DNA from: Bradyrhizobium algeriense
GTDB lineage: Bacteria; Pseudomonadota; Alphaproteobacteria; Rhizobiales; Xanthobacteraceae
Direction of reading: 5' to 3'
Assembly (NCBI RefSeq): GCF_036924595.1
Contig: NZ_JAZHRV010000001.1
Span: forward strand, 5,332,001 to 5,396,000
Length of the DNA: 64,000 nt
Part shown: positions 38,899 through 49,000 of the stretch, one piece after another
Numbering within the stretch: the first letter of the stretch is position 1
Layout: every line of letters starts with the position of its first letter
Made by a program: the position numbers and the translations under genes
The notes under the pieces: generated by a model
What the model saw: only the letters and a program-made list of their open reading frames with translations
What the model was told of the DNA's origin: nothing
The model's database searches: none

Positions 38899-39027
38899 GG
38901 TGATCCTCACGGGGGAAGCCGGAGGTTAACCGCGCGCCTGTCCGCCGTCCATCCCCGGAGCGTTGAGGCCCCCCTGCACTACACGCAAGCCAGGGCATGC
39001 CGGCCGGCTTGCCCGCAGCCGGCGCAT

Positions 39028-39507
39028 TCACGCCGCCGCGCGGTGCTGAAGCTTTCCCTTGATATAGACGCTGACGATCGTGTCATCGGCGGGATAATGC
39101 TCAGGCGCGACCGCCGTGATCTGGGCCTGGATGCATTTCCACGCACCGTTCTCGAACAGGTAGGTGTCGGTATAGGTGGTCATGCCGGTGACTTCATTGC
39201 CATCGCGGCGGCGCGTGCATTTGTTGGTGGAACGCACCAGCGCAACGTCGCCGATGACGGTAATGAGTTCGTCACGGACGTCCCAGTACACGACGACCTC
39301 GGGATCGAAGGCCGTAGCCCAGTATTTCAGATATGTCGCGCGATCCCACCGCTGGCCCGTGGGCAAGATGCTGATGAAGCCGGGATGCAGAATGGCGTCG
39401 TGCGAAGCCACGTCGTTGGTCACGAAATTATGGATGAAGCGGGCGTTCAACGCACGCAATTCGTTTATCGTCTCGGCCGTTTGGTGATTACGCAGAGCAT
39501 GTTGCAT
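39028..39507 (-). CDS. NTF2-like protein with DUF4440-like pattern
   Basis: A 159-residue NTF2-fold protein. The stretch INELRALNARFIHNFVTND, then HDAILHPGFISILPTGQ and CTRRRDGNEVTGMTTYTDTYLFENGAWKCI (core TYTDTYLFENGAWKC), fits SnoaL/DUF4440-like proteins. AGGA lies seven bases before the ATG at 39507; another ATG two codons upstream is too close to that site. It follows the MmyB-like regulator gene by 19 bases, so the two form an operon and the regulator probably controls it. Confidence 0.83.
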   Translation of the reverse strand: MQHALRNHQTAETINELRALNARFIHNFVTNDVASHDAILHPGFISILPTGQRWDRATYLKYWATAFDPEVVVYWDVRDELITVIGDVALVRSTNKCTRRRDGNEVTGMTTYTDTYLFENGAWKCIQAQITAVAPEHYPADDTIVSVYIKGKLQHRAAA

Positions 39508-39526
39508 TTCCATTTCCTGAGTTTTG

Positions 39527-40351
39527 TTAAAGTGCCAGTTGTCGCGCCTTCTCGGCGGTCGCGTCGTCCGCCGGGAAAAAACACTCGATCTTGATCTGTT
39601 GCAGCGCTGCATCCATCGGCATCGCCAGTATCGTGAAGGTGGAGAAGAAGGCGAGATGAAAGTCACCCTTGGCAAGGTGCATCGTCATGACCGGAGCGGA
39701 CGCCGACGCTTGTCGCGGAAGCCTCCATTCGGCGGATAATCCGGGATAGGCCATGATTTCGCCGAGTAGCTGCGCCGCAGCCCGGCTGCCTTGCGCGACG
39801 TCGCGATGAAGGATCTGGATCAGCTGGCCGGCGAACTCATCCCAGTTCACGATGAACTGCCGCAGCCCCTTCGGATGGAAGACGACGTGCATGGCGTTGT
39901 CGGCAAGCCCGGCCGCCATCTCGTATGAATCGCGAAAGGGTTTCAGCAGGCGCGCCGATCCCTGGTTGCGCATGCGGATGTCCCAGCGGCCGTCGATGAC
40001 AATCGCCGGGTACGGCTCCTGCTGACGCAGGATGAAATCCAGCGCTTGCTGCACCGGCTGCAGATTATCGGCGGCCAGTCCCTTGTCGCTGTAGGGCGGC
40101 ACGAAGCCGGCCGCGACATGCAGCGCGTTCCTCTCCTCGAGCGGCAGATCGAGCGCACTGCCGAGCAACTGCACCATCTCGCGGCTCGGTTGAGAGCGGC
40201 CGGTTTCCAGAAAACACAGATGTTTGGCGGAGACATTTGCATCAACCGCCAGTTCGATCTGGGTAAGGCGGCGCACGTTTCTCCAGTGCTTCAGCAGGCT
40301 GCTGAAATGCCCGTTCGCGACGTCCTGCGAACTCTGGTTTGGCGCGCTCAT
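39527..40351 (-). CDS. XRE family regulator with MmyB-like ligand domain
   Basis: A 274-residue protein. Residues about 15-75 are an XRE helix-turn-helix (LLKHWRNVRRLTQIELA, then VSAKHLCFLETGRSQPSREM). The rest matches the MmyB-like sensory domain, with PYPAIVIDGRWDIRMRNQ and the middle segment VVFHPKGLRQFIVNW. MmyB-type regulators bind fatty-acid-like ligands in actinobacteria; the ligand here is unknown. I use the ATG at 40351; a TTG three codons earlier is in frame. It is divergent from the NTF2-like gene at 40502. Confidence 0.88.
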   Translation of the reverse strand: MSAPNQSSQDVANGHFSSLLKHWRNVRRLTQIELAVDANVSAKHLCFLETGRSQPSREMVQLLGSALDLPLEERNALHVAAGFVPPYSDKGLAADNLQPVQQALDFILRQQEPYPAIVIDGRWDIRMRNQGSARLLKPFRDSYEMAAGLADNAMHVVFHPKGLRQFIVNWDEFAGQLIQILHRDVAQGSRAAAQLLGEIMAYPGLSAEWRLPRQASASAPVMTMHLAKGDFHLAFFSTFTILAMPMDAALQQIKIECFFPADDATAEKARQLAL

Positions 40352-40501
40352 GTGCGGCAATCTAGACCATCACGTCGGAAGGGCAATTACCTCGGATGTA
40401 AGTGACTGTCCGACGATTCCTTGCAAGAGTTCACCTGCGAAACGCGCGATGAGTTGCCCGCCTCGATCGTGCAGGGAATACAGGGAAGGACAGGAGCGCT
40501 C

Positions 40502-40876
40502 ATGGAAAGCGATGCGATCACGAAGATCGTGACACAATATATGGCGGCATGGAACGAGCCGGACGATGCGGCCCGACACGCCTTGCTCGAGCAATGCTGG
40601 AGCGACAACGGCGTCTATCTCGATCCGAACGTCTCGCTGGCAGGGCGTGACGCGCTGGCGACGAAGATCGGCGAGGCGCTGGCCAGCCGGCCCGGCGCAC
40701 GGCTCGAGTTCATGAGCGGCATCGATGTGCACCACCATGTGGTCCGCTTCCTCTGGCGCCTGGTGCGCGCGGATGGAACCAGCGGCGACACGTCGATCGA
40801 TTTTGGCGAGGTCGGTCCCGACGGCCGGCTGGTCAAAATCTTCGGCTTCTTCGGTGCTCCGCCACCGCTCGGTTGA
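40502..40876 (+). CDS. SnoaL-like NTF2 superfamily protein
   Basis: A 124-residue NTF2-fold protein, the third in this block. It starts MESDAITKIVTQYMAAWNE and has CWSDNGVYLDPNVSLAGRDAL and IDVHHHVVRFLWRLV, consistent with SnoaL-like isomerase-fold proteins. AGGAG stands before the ATG at 40502. The flavin monooxygenase gene follows 97 bases downstream on the same strand. Such a pair suggests joint action on an aromatic or polyketide-like compound, but this is only an inference. Confidence 0.82.
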   Translation: MESDAITKIVTQYMAAWNEPDDAARHALLEQCWSDNGVYLDPNVSLAGRDALATKIGEALASRPGARLEFMSGIDVHHHVVRFLWRLVRADGTSGDTSIDFGEVGPDGRLVKIFGFFGAPPPLG

Positions 40877-40973
40877 ATCGTCTGCCGCCGTGAGCCTGTC
40901 CGCCGGCTACCTTCGCAGTTGCCCCCTTGCCGCCTCTCATGCCATGACGCCCAGGCAGCAAGAGGGGCGTAAC

Positions 40974-42260
40974 ATGACTGTTCTCATCGCGGGCGGCGGC
41001 ATCGGCGGGCTGACGCTGGCGCTCAGCCTGCACCAGATCGGCGTTCCCGCCAGGATCTTTGAAAGCGTGTCCGAGCTGAGACCCCTCGGCGTCGGCATCA
41101 ACGTGCTGCCCCATGCGGTACGCGAATTGATCGAGCTCGGCCTGCACGACAGGCTCGATGCGCACGCTGTCCGCACCAAGGAGCTCGCGTATTTCTCCAA
41201 GCACGGCAAGCCGATCTGGAGCGAGCCGCGCGGCATCGAGGCCGGTTACAAATGGCCGCAATTTTCGATCCATCGCGGCACGCTGCAGCAGATCCTGCTC
41301 GATGCCGCGATCGAGCGGCTGGGGCCGGAGAACATCCTGACCAGCCATCACCTCACTGGCTGGAGCGAGACGGAGAATGGCGTCCGCGCCGAATTCATCG
41401 ACAAGGCGACCGGCAAATCGAACGGCGCTCACGAGGGCGCGCTGCTGATCGCAGCCGACGGCATCCATTCGGCGGTTCGCGAAAAACTCTATCCCGATGA
41501 GGGCCCGCCGATCTGGAACGGGCGCATCCTGTGGCGCGGCATCACCGACAGCGACGCCTTCCTGTCCGGCCGCACCATGATCATGGCCGGCCACGAAATC
41601 CTGAAATTCGTCTGCTATCCGATTTCGAAACAGGCAGACAGCGCGGACAAGTTCAAAATCAACTGGGTGGCCGAGCGGCATATGCCGCCGACCTATCAGT
41701 GGCGGCGCGAGGACTATAACCGGACCGCCCGGCTCGAAGAGTTTTTGCCGTGGTTCAAGGACTGGAAATTCGACTGGCTCGATGTGCCCGGCCTGATCGA
41801 GAGGTGCCCGCACGCCTACGAATATCCCCTGGTTGACCGCGATCCCGTTGCGCAATGGACGTTCGGCCGCGTCACGCTGATGGGCGATGCCGCGCATCCG
41901 ATGTACCCGATCGGCTCCAACGGCGCGTCGCAGGCGATTTTGGACGCGCGCGTCATCACCCGCGAGATCCTGGCGCATGGCGCGACCAACGCCGCGTTGG
42001 TCGCCTATGAAGCCGAGCGCCGCCCGGCGACATCAGATCTCGTGATGCTCAACCGCCGCAACGGTCCCGAGCAGGTCATGCAGATGGTCGAAGAGCGCGC
42101 GCCCAACGGCTACGACGTCGTCACCGACGTGCTCTCGCTGCAGGAGCTGGAAGACATCGCCGCCAACTACAAGCGGGTCGCCGGCTTCCAGGTCGAAGGC
42201 CTCAACGCCAAGCCGCCGATCGTCCAGATCACGCAGGCAACGCCGCGGGCTGCGAGCTGA
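40974..42260 (+). CDS. FAD-dependent aromatic hydroxylase-like monooxygenase
   Basis: A 428-residue group A flavoprotein monooxygenase. The FAD-binding Rossmann motif VLIAGGGIGGLTLALSLHQIG opens the protein (residues 3-23), core GGGIGGLTLAL. The second FAD/NADPH site LLIAADGIHSAVRE has the DG motif, and the third FAD motif is RVTLMGDAAHPMYPIGSNG. AGAGGGG precedes the ATG. It would hydroxylate a phenolic or enolic substrate using NADPH and oxygen. Its 3' end overlaps the convergent thioesterase gene by 32 bases. Confidence 0.92.
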   Translation: MTVLIAGGGIGGLTLALSLHQIGVPARIFESVSELRPLGVGINVLPHAVRELIELGLHDRLDAHAVRTKELAYFSKHGKPIWSEPRGIEAGYKWPQFSIHRGTLQQILLDAAIERLGPENILTSHHLTGWSETENGVRAEFIDKATGKSNGAHEGALLIAADGIHSAVREKLYPDEGPPIWNGRILWRGITDSDAFLSGRTMIMAGHEILKFVCYPISKQADSADKFKINWVAERHMPPTYQWRREDYNRTARLEEFLPWFKDWKFDWLDVPGLIERCPHAYEYPLVDRDPVAQWTFGRVTLMGDAAHPMYPIGSNGASQAILDARVITREILAHGATNAALVAYEAERRPATSDLVMLNRRNGPEQVMQMVEERAPNGYDVVTDVLSLQELEDIAANYKRVAGFQVEGLNAKPPIVQITQATPRAAS

Positions 42261-42684
42261 CAAAAGAAGCGATGGCCTTCGCGGTCTCGACCAGCCGCGC
42301 GCTCGTCGTGGCGGTCGCCAGCAGCGTGCCATCCACGGCCGTCAACCGCCCCTCCACAAAGGCAACGGTCTTGCCGAGCTGGGTGACTCTGGCCTCGCCC
42401 GTGATCGGCCCCGGCTTGGCCGGTGCGAGATAATTCACGGTCATGGTGATGGTCGCCGTGTAGAGCTTGCCTTCGGTCATGGTGAACACCGCCGGCCCCA
42501 TGGTATCGTCGAGCATCGCCGAGAGAATGCCGCCCTGCACGAAGCCGGCCGGGTTGCAGAAATCCCGCTTGCCGTCGAAGCCGATCCGGATCCAACCCTC
42601 CTTCGGCCGCGCGTCGAGCACGTGCCAGCCGAGCAGTCTGGAAGACGGCGGCGTAGGGATATTGTCGAGAGCGGTGCTGATCAT
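42229..42684 (-). CDS. PaaI family hotdog-fold thioesterase
   Basis: A 151-residue protein of the hotdog superfamily. The family part includes GFVQGGILSAMLDDTMGPAVF, core GGILSAMLDDTMG, with the usual catalytic aspartate, and TITMTVNYLAPAKPGPITGEARV. It would hydrolyse an acyl-CoA thioester. A perfect GGAGGT ribosome site stands before the ATG at 42684. The two convergent genes overlap at their ends. Confidence 0.87.
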   Translation of the reverse strand: MISTALDNIPTPPSSRLLGWHVLDARPKEGWIRIGFDGKRDFCNPAGFVQGGILSAMLDDTMGPAVFTMTEGKLYTATITMTVNYLAPAKPGPITGEARVTQLGKTVAFVEGRLTAVDGTLLATATTSARLVETAKAIASFVSSQPAALPA

Positions 42685-42964
42685 GGGTACCTCCGTGAGG
42701 CATCCATCTAGCGCAGGCCTGCTGCCAGCGTGGTGTCAGCAAGCCGCTACACGGTACCCGCCGGGCCCCGGTTGCCGATTTTGACAGCTTCCAGATTTTA
42801 AGGGCTGGCGCTGGCCGTACGCCTCCGTTAGGAAACGGCTGCTGCGCTCAGGCGCACCGTAAGCGTCTCACGTCAGGCAACGCATTCAACCGGTCGGCTC
42901 GACCCCGGAGGAATGCATCATGCGCCGCTCGTGATCGACCGACCGAATTCCAAAGAGCAATTTC

Positions 42965-43234
42965 ATGACTACTTCTCCTGCTCCGCGCCCGCGCGGAAAA
43001 TTGCCTGCGCGCTACGCGGCGATCGTCATGCCGCTGGTGCTGTCGGTGCTGATGACGTTCGTCGTATCCGCGATCTCGACCTTGCGGAGCCTAGGTCCAA
43101 CGCCTGCTTTCATTGCGACATGGCCCGCCGCATGGGCGATATCGTGGCTGGTGGCGTTTCCGACCTTGCTCGCGGTGCTGCCGCTGGTGCGGCGGATCGT
43201 AGCGTTCGCCGTCGAGACTCCGCGGTCGAACTAA
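42965..43234 (+). CDS. DUF2798 membrane protein
   Basis: An 89-residue protein with two transmembrane helices (about 18-40 and 50-75). The pattern ARYAAIVMPLVLSVLMTFVV and FIATWPAAWAISWLVAFPT is typical of DUF2798. AAAGAGC lies upstream of the ATG. The 280 bases before it contain no recognisable gene or repeat. The function is unknown. Confidence 0.82.
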   Translation: MTTSPAPRPRGKLPARYAAIVMPLVLSVLMTFVVSAISTLRSLGPTPAFIATWPAAWAISWLVAFPTLLAVLPLVRRIVAFAVETPRSN

Positions 43235-43272
43235 CCCGATACAGGCGCGCGCCGCCGCGAGGTGGGCGCGCC

Positions 43273-44370
43273 TCATTCCCCCAGCCCGTGTGCGATCGCC
43301 TTGCGCATCACATTAGGAAGCGCCTCGCCAGCGAGCGTTGCGATCGGCACCCAGCGCATGTCCTCGGGCGCCCGCGTGCGCGCGGCGACGTCGGCGGTGT
43401 AGATCACAAGCTCGAGCGGGAAATGCGTGAACACGTGGGTGACGACGCCGGCCTTGCGATGCCAGCGTTCAACCCCCTTCAGCGCAGGTGCCTGCTTCAG
43501 CGCCGCCTTGTCGTCATGTCCAGCCAGCCATTCCGAGCCCGGTACTTCGGTCATGCCGCCGAGCAGGCCCTTTTCGGCCCGTGTGCGAACCAGAAGTTCG
43601 TCGCCGCGCGTGACGATGAAGGCGGCGCCGCGGCGCAGCGTTCCCGTCTTCTTCGGCGCCTTGCGCGGGAACGTTTCCTGATCGCCGCGCGTGCGGGCCA
43701 TGCAGTCCTCGTTCAACGGGCACAGCGCGCAGGCCGGCTTCTTCGGCGTGCAGATCGAGGAGCCGAGGTCCATCAGTGCTTGCGCGCTGTCGCCGGCGCG
43801 AGAGAGGCCGAGCAACGTCGCCGCCAATTCCTGAATGAGCGGCTTGGCCTGTGGCAACGGCTCTTCGACCGCGTAAAGCCGCGACACCACCCGCTCGATA
43901 TTGCCATCCACCGGCATGGTTCGGATGTCGAAGGCAATCGCGCCGATCGCCGCTGCCGTATATGGCCCAATCCCCGGCAATTTGCGCAGGCCTTCCTCGG
44001 TATTCGGAAACACCCCGCCATGGTCGCGCAGCACCGCAACGGCGCAGGCATGCAAATTGCGCGCACGCGAATAATAGCCGAGCCCGGCCCACATCCGCAG
44101 CACGTCGTCCTGCGAGGCGCGGCCGAGCGAGGCGACATCCGGCCAGCGCGCCAGAAACCTCTCGAAATACGGCCCGACCGTTTTGACGCCGGTCTGCTGC
44201 AGCATGATTTCAGACAGCCAGACCCGGTACGGATCAGCCCGCTCCCCCGCCGGCGGCCGCCACGGCAAGCGGCGGCGATGGCGGTCATACCAGTCGAGCA
44301 GCAGCGCGGGGCGATCGGCCGCCACAACAGGCGGTTCTCGTCGTTTGATTTTGGCGGCCGCAGGACTCAT
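43273..44370 (-). CDS. mutY: A/G-specific adenine DNA glycosylase
   Basis: A 365-residue base-excision repair enzyme that removes adenine opposite 8-oxoguanine. The catalytic glutamate lies in WLSEIMLQQT, the helix-hairpin-helix in LRKLPGIGPYTAAAIGAIAF with core LPGIGPYTA, and the catalytic aspartate in MPVDGNIERV. The [4Fe-4S] cluster cysteines are in CTPKKPACALCPLNEDC. The C-terminal NUDIX-like 8-oxoG recognition domain starts near RGAAFIVTRGDELLV. I use MSPAAAK at 44370. The start region lies 35 bases from a type G repeat in the divergent gap. Confidence 0.97.
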   Translation of the reverse strand: MSPAAAKIKRREPPVVAADRPALLLDWYDRHRRRLPWRPPAGERADPYRVWLSEIMLQQTGVKTVGPYFERFLARWPDVASLGRASQDDVLRMWAGLGYYSRARNLHACAVAVLRDHGGVFPNTEEGLRKLPGIGPYTAAAIGAIAFDIRTMPVDGNIERVVSRLYAVEEPLPQAKPLIQELAATLLGLSRAGDSAQALMDLGSSICTPKKPACALCPLNEDCMARTRGDQETFPRKAPKKTGTLRRGAAFIVTRGDELLVRTRAEKGLLGGMTEVPGSEWLAGHDDKAALKQAPALKGVERWHRKAGVVTHVFTHFPLELVIYTADVAARTRAPEDMRWVPIATLAGEALPNVMRKAIAHGLGE

Positions 44371-44405
44371 GGGCACACTCTAGTGTGGGGATTCCAATCT
44401 CTCCA

Positions 44406-44495
44406 CGTCATGCCCGGGCTTGTCCCGGGCATCCACGTCTTTCTTCTTCGCGGCTGTCCAAGACGTGGATGGCTGGGATAAACCCGGCCATGACG
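44406..44495. repeat. Intergenic inverted repeat, type G, copy 2
   Basis: Ends are CGTCATGCCCGGGCTTGTCC and CCCGGCCATGACG, with inner arms CATCCACGTCTT and AAGACGTGGATG. It lies in the divergent gap between mutY and the DUF721 gene, so unlike most other repeats it sits in a promoter region. Confidence 0.85.
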
Positions 44496-44537
44496 GTGGA
44501 GATGGCGCCTGCGACGAGCGAGGTGATATAAAGCCCC

Positions 44538-45017
44538 ATGTCCAAACCCGGCCCGATCTCGGCAAAACCGCTTTCCGTCCTGCTCAGCGACGTGTTTTCT
44601 GATGCCTACGCCAAGCAGGGATTTGCCGCGCGGGAACTGGTGACGCGCTGGGCCGAGATCGCGGGACCTCAGATCGCCGCCCATTCCGAGCCGCTGAAAA
44701 TGCAATGGCCGCGGCCGGTGGAGGGGCAGCCGCAGGAACCGGCCACGCTGATATTGCGGGTCGAAGGCCCGATGGCGCTGGAGATCCAGCATTCGTCCGA
44801 CGTCATCCTGCAACGGGTCAACCGCTTCTTCGGCTGGAGCGCGGTCGGGCGGCTGGCGCTGCGGCAGGCGCCGCTGTCGCGCCGCAATCGCCCCGCGCCC
44901 TCCCGCGCGCCGGACCCGAAAGCGGTGGCAAAAGTTGCAGAAACCCTGTCCGCGGTGGAGGACGAGGAACTGCGCGCCGCACTGGCGCGGCTCGGCGCTG
45001 CGATCAAGCGAAATTGA
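44538..45017 (+). CDS. DUF721 (DciA-like) protein
   Basis: A 159-residue protein. The DUF721 core is VTRWAEIAGPQIAAHSEPLK, then LILRVEGPMALEIQHSSDVILQRVNRFFG with core LEIQHSSDVILQRVN. DUF721 proteins include DciA, which loads the replicative helicase in bacteria without DnaC; whether this alphaproteobacterial protein does so is not known. The C-terminus is a charged, probably flexible tail. It is followed by the dsbA-like gene, about 120 bases downstream. Confidence 0.85.
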   Translation: MSKPGPISAKPLSVLLSDVFSDAYAKQGFAARELVTRWAEIAGPQIAAHSEPLKMQWPRPVEGQPQEPATLILRVEGPMALEIQHSSDVILQRVNRFFGWSAVGRLALRQAPLSRRNRPAPSRAPDPKAVAKVAETLSAVEDEELRAALARLGAAIKRN

Positions 45018-45136
45018 GCCCTGGGCGCAGCGCCGCCGCCGCAACACGCCATTGCCACAACTGGCGTTTCAAGCTAGCGAAGGCTTCTTTTCGTACTTCT
45101 TTCGGGCGTGAACGCGCCATTCGGGAGCAGACTTTG

Positions 45137-45787
45137 ATGATCACGCGCCGCGCCTTCACCGCCGCCCTGTCGCTGACCGGGCTGACCGCTCTCGCCGGCT
45201 TCTCGCCGCTGCGGCTGATCACGGGCGCGATGGCGCAGGGCGCCGACGTCGCCAAACCGCAATCCCTGCCGGACATGGCGCTTGGACCGGCCAACGCTAC
45301 CGTCACCATCACCGAATACGCCTCGATGACCTGCCCGCATTGCGCGGCGTTCACCGAAAAGGTGTTTCCGAAGATCAAGTCGGAATTCATCGATAGCGGC
45401 AAGATCCGCTTCGTGTTCCGCGAATTCCCGCTCGACATCAAGGCCGCCGCGGGATCGATGCTGGCACGCTGCATCGCCAAGGACGATGCGCCGAAATTTT
45501 TTGCCGTGATCGATCTGCTGTTCAGGCAGCAGAACGACTGGATGGTGAAGAACACCACGGAGACGCTGAGCCGGATCGGCAAGCAGGCCGGCCTCACCCA
45601 GACGCAGGTCGAGGACTGCCTGAAGGATCAGGCGCTGCTCGACAAGATCGCGGCCGACCAGAAGTTTGCCGCCGAGGTGCTGAAGGTGCAGTCGACGCCG
45701 ACCTTCTTCATCAACGGCGAGATGCTCAAGGGCGAGCAGAGCTTCGAGGAATTCTCGAAGCGCATCAATTCGCTGTTGAAGAGCTGA
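45137..45787 (+). CDS. DsbA family thiol-disulphide oxidoreductase
   Basis: A 216-residue exported thioredoxin-fold protein. The N-terminus MITRRAFTAALSLTGLTAL with its twin arginine looks like a Tat-type signal. The active site is SMTCPHCAAF (CPHC, as in DsbA-like proteins), and QSTPTFFINGE is the cis-proline loop. It would oxidise or isomerise disulphides in the periplasm. A single further cysteine pair (ARCIAK, EDCLKD) is present. The gene precedes smc. Confidence 0.92.
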   Translation: MITRRAFTAALSLTGLTALAGFSPLRLITGAMAQGADVAKPQSLPDMALGPANATVTITEYASMTCPHCAAFTEKVFPKIKSEFIDSGKIRFVFREFPLDIKAAAGSMLARCIAKDDAPKFFAVIDLLFRQQNDWMVKNTTETLSRIGKQAGLTQTQVEDCLKDQALLDKIAADQKFAAEVLKVQSTPTFFINGEMLKGEQSFEEFSKRINSLLKS

Positions 45788-45795
45788 TTCGCGCC

Positions 45796-45937
45796 GCCGG
45801 ATTCACATCCGGCCATAAGTCCAGCAAAAGGCTGGACAAAAACGACTCAAAACCCTCTCAAAACCCTTGGGAAAAGCCGCGTAGGGCCGTTGCCCTTCGG
45901 CCCCGGCCTCGCCATTGTCGCGGCTCATAAGAGCCGC
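45796..45937. other. Row of three perfect stem-loops between dsbA-like gene and smc
   Basis: Three seven-base-pair hairpins follow one another: GCCGGAT-TCAC-ATCCGGC (45796-45813), GTCCAGC-AAAAG-GCTGGAC (45819-45837) and GCGGCTC-ATAA-GAGCCGC (45920-45937). None is followed by a T run on the + strand, so a classic terminator is not evident. They could be a processed 3' end, a structured 5' leader of smc or a small RNA. Confidence 0.5.
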
Positions 45938-46024
45938 AATGGGCTATCCATCCACACCGACATTGCCTTCTATGGTATTGTCACGGCAGGGAGATTCGCG
46001 CCCGGCCAACCGAGATTTGTGTTC

Positions 46025-49000
46025 ATGAAACTCACGCGCCTCCGCCTCCACGGCTTCAAGTCGTTCGTTGAACCCACTGATTTCATGATCGAACCCGGCC
46101 TCACCGGCGTGGTCGGGCCGAACGGCTGCGGCAAATCCAATCTGGTCGAGGCGCTGCGCTGGGCGATGGGCGAAACCTCGCACAAATCGCTGCGCGCCGC
46201 CGACATGGATGCGGTGATCTTCGCCGGTTCCGGCAACCGCCCGGCGCGGAACCACGCCGAAGTCGTCATGACGATCGACAATTCCGATCGCACGGCGCCG
46301 GCCGCCGTCAATGATAGCCAGCTTCTTGAGATCTCTCGCCGCATCGAGCGCGAGGCCGGCTCGGCCTATCGCATCAACGGCCGCGACGTGCGCGCGCGCG
46401 ACGTGCAGATTCTGTTTGCCGATGCCGCCACCGGCGCGCGTTCGCCGGCGCTGGTTCACCAGGGCAAGATCGGCGAGATCATTCAGGCGAAACCCGAACA
46501 GCGCCGTCGCGTGCTGGAAGACGCCGCCGGCGTCGCCGGGCTTCATGCCCGCCGCCACGAGGCCGAACTGCGGCTGAAGGCGGCCGAAACCAACCTCACC
46601 CGCGTCGAGGACGTGATCGGGCAATTGTCCGGCCAGATCGACGGCTTGAAGAAGCAGGCGCGCCAGGCCATTCGCTTTCGCGAAGTTGCGGCCAAGGTGC
46701 GCAAGGCCGAGGCCACGCTGTTCCATCTGCGCTGGTTAGAGGCCAATGCCGACGTCGCGGAAGCCGGGCATACCCACGACATCAACGTTCGCGAAATGGC
46801 CGAGCGCACCCGCGAGCAGGCCGAGGCCGCACGCATCCAGGCGATCCGCGCCTCCGAACTCCCCGCCTTGCGCGAGGGCGAAGCCCGCGCCGCGGCGGGA
46901 CTGCAGCGGCTCACCAATGCGCGCGAACTGCTCGACCGCGAGGAAGTGCGCGCCAAGGAGCGCGTCGCCGAGCTCGACCGGCGGCTGACGCAGTTCGCCG
47001 CCGACATCGCGCGCGAACAGCAGCAGACCTCGGATGCCGAGGTGGCGCTGCAGCGGCTCGACACCGAAGACGCTGAGTTAAAGGAAGAGATCAAGTCGCG
47101 CGTCGAAAAGCGCTCCGGCGTTGATGAACGTGTTTCTGAAGCGGAAACGACGCTTTCCGCCGCCGAGCGCATGTTCGGCGAGCTCACCACCGCGCTCGCC
47201 GACCTCTCCGCCAAGCGCAACCAGCTCGAAGCCGGCGTGCGCACCCACCGCGACCGGCTGGCCCGGCTCGATCAGGAAATCGCCAGCGTTCAGGCCGACG
47301 AGGAAAAACTCGCACAGGAAACCGGCAATCTCGGTGACCTCGACGCGCTCGCCGCGGCCATGGAGACCGCGCAGGAAACGCTGGCGGTATCTGAGGCCGC
47401 CGCACAGGCCAGCGAGACCGGCCACGTCGCCGCGCGACAGAAGCTCGAAGCCTCCCGCGCCCCGCTCACTGAGGCCGAAAAGCGCGTGCAGCGGCTTGAG
47501 ACCGAGGCGCGCACCATTTCAAAACTCGTCAATGGCGAGACCAAGAATCTGTGGCCGCCGATTATCGACGGCGTCACCGTCACCAAAGGCTATGAGAAGG
47601 CGCTTGGCGCCGTGCTCGGCGACGATCTTGACGCGCCCGTCGATCCCTCGGCGCCGATGCGCTGGACCAATGCCGGTGCGAGCTTCGACGATCCGGCCCT
47701 GCCGGATGGCGTCGAGGCCCTCGCCGCTCACGTCGAGGCGCCGTCCGAACTGGCGCGCCGCCTCGCGCAGATCGGCGTCGTGCCGAAGGAGCGCGGCGCG
47801 GAGCTGGTGTCGCAATTGAAGACCGGCCAGCGGCTGGTGTCGCTGGAGGGCGACGTCTGGCGCTGGGACGGTTTTGTCACAGCCGCCCATGCGCCGACCG
47901 GCGCCGCACGGCGTCTCGCCGAACGCGCGCGTCTGGTCGATATTGAGCATGAGCTGGAGCAGGCCCGCACCGATGCCGCCAACAAGCGGCAGGCGCTGGA
48001 AGAAGCCGAGGCGGAACTGAAGGCGGCCTCCGCCGCCGAGTCCGCCGCCCGCGAGGCCTGGCGTGCTGCGCAGCGCGAGGCCGATGCCGCGCGCGAACGC
48101 CATGCCGCGACCGAGCGCGAGATCAATCGCCACGCCGCGCGCAAATCGGCGCTGACCGAAGCCCATACCCGTCTCGCCGCCGACCGCAGCGAGGCCGAAG
48201 CCGCGCATGAGAGCGCCAACGCCGCGTTGGCCGAGTTGCCGCCGACCCTCGACACCGAGACGCGGCTCGCCGCCGTTCGCGGCGAGATTGACGGGCACCG
48301 CCGCTTTGCCGCGCAGGTGCGGGCCGAAGCCCAGGCGCTGGCGCGCGAGGCCGAACTGGCCGACAAACGTGTACAGGCGATCACGGCCGAACGCACCGAA
48401 TGGCAGAACCGCAGGCAAAGCTCGGCCTCCCAGGTCGCCACCGTCGAGGCGCGTATCACCGAAGTAACGGCCGAGCGCGCCGAGCTTGACGATGCCCCGG
48501 CGCTGTTTGCCGAAAAGCGCCGCGCGCTGATCAACGAAATCGAATCCGCCGAAAGCGCCCGCCGCGTCGCCGCCGACGCGCTCGCCGCCGCCGAGAGCGT
48601 GATGGCGCAGACCGACCGCGAAGCCAAGGCCTCGCTCGAAGCGCTCTCCTCTGCCCGCGAGGCCGGCGCCCGCGCCGAGGAACGCATGGAAGGCACCAAG
48701 CGCCGGCTTTCCGACATCGAGCGCGAAATCCACGACATGCTCGAAGTCGAGCCGCATGCGGTCGCAGCGCTCGCCGAGATCGAACCGGGCGCGGAACTGC
48801 CGCCGCTCAACGAGATCGAGGAAAGCCTCGAAAAACTGCGCCGCGACCGCGAACGTCTCGGCGCCGTCAATCTGCGCGCCGAGGAAGAACTGCGCGAGGT
48901 CGAGACCCAGCACACCGCGCTAACCACGGAACGCGACGACCTGGTCGAGGCCATCAAGCGGCTGCGCCAGGGCATCCAGAGCCTCAACAAGGAAGCCCGC

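Noticed and set aside
45819..45837. Hairpin GTCCAGC/GCTGGAC as an intrinsic terminator of the dsbA-like gene
   Set aside because: It is followed by AAAAACG on the + strand, not by T residues.
47519..48913. 464-codon minus-strand frame inside smc
   Set aside because: It is a shadow of the Ala/Glu/Arg-rich coiled coil of smc.
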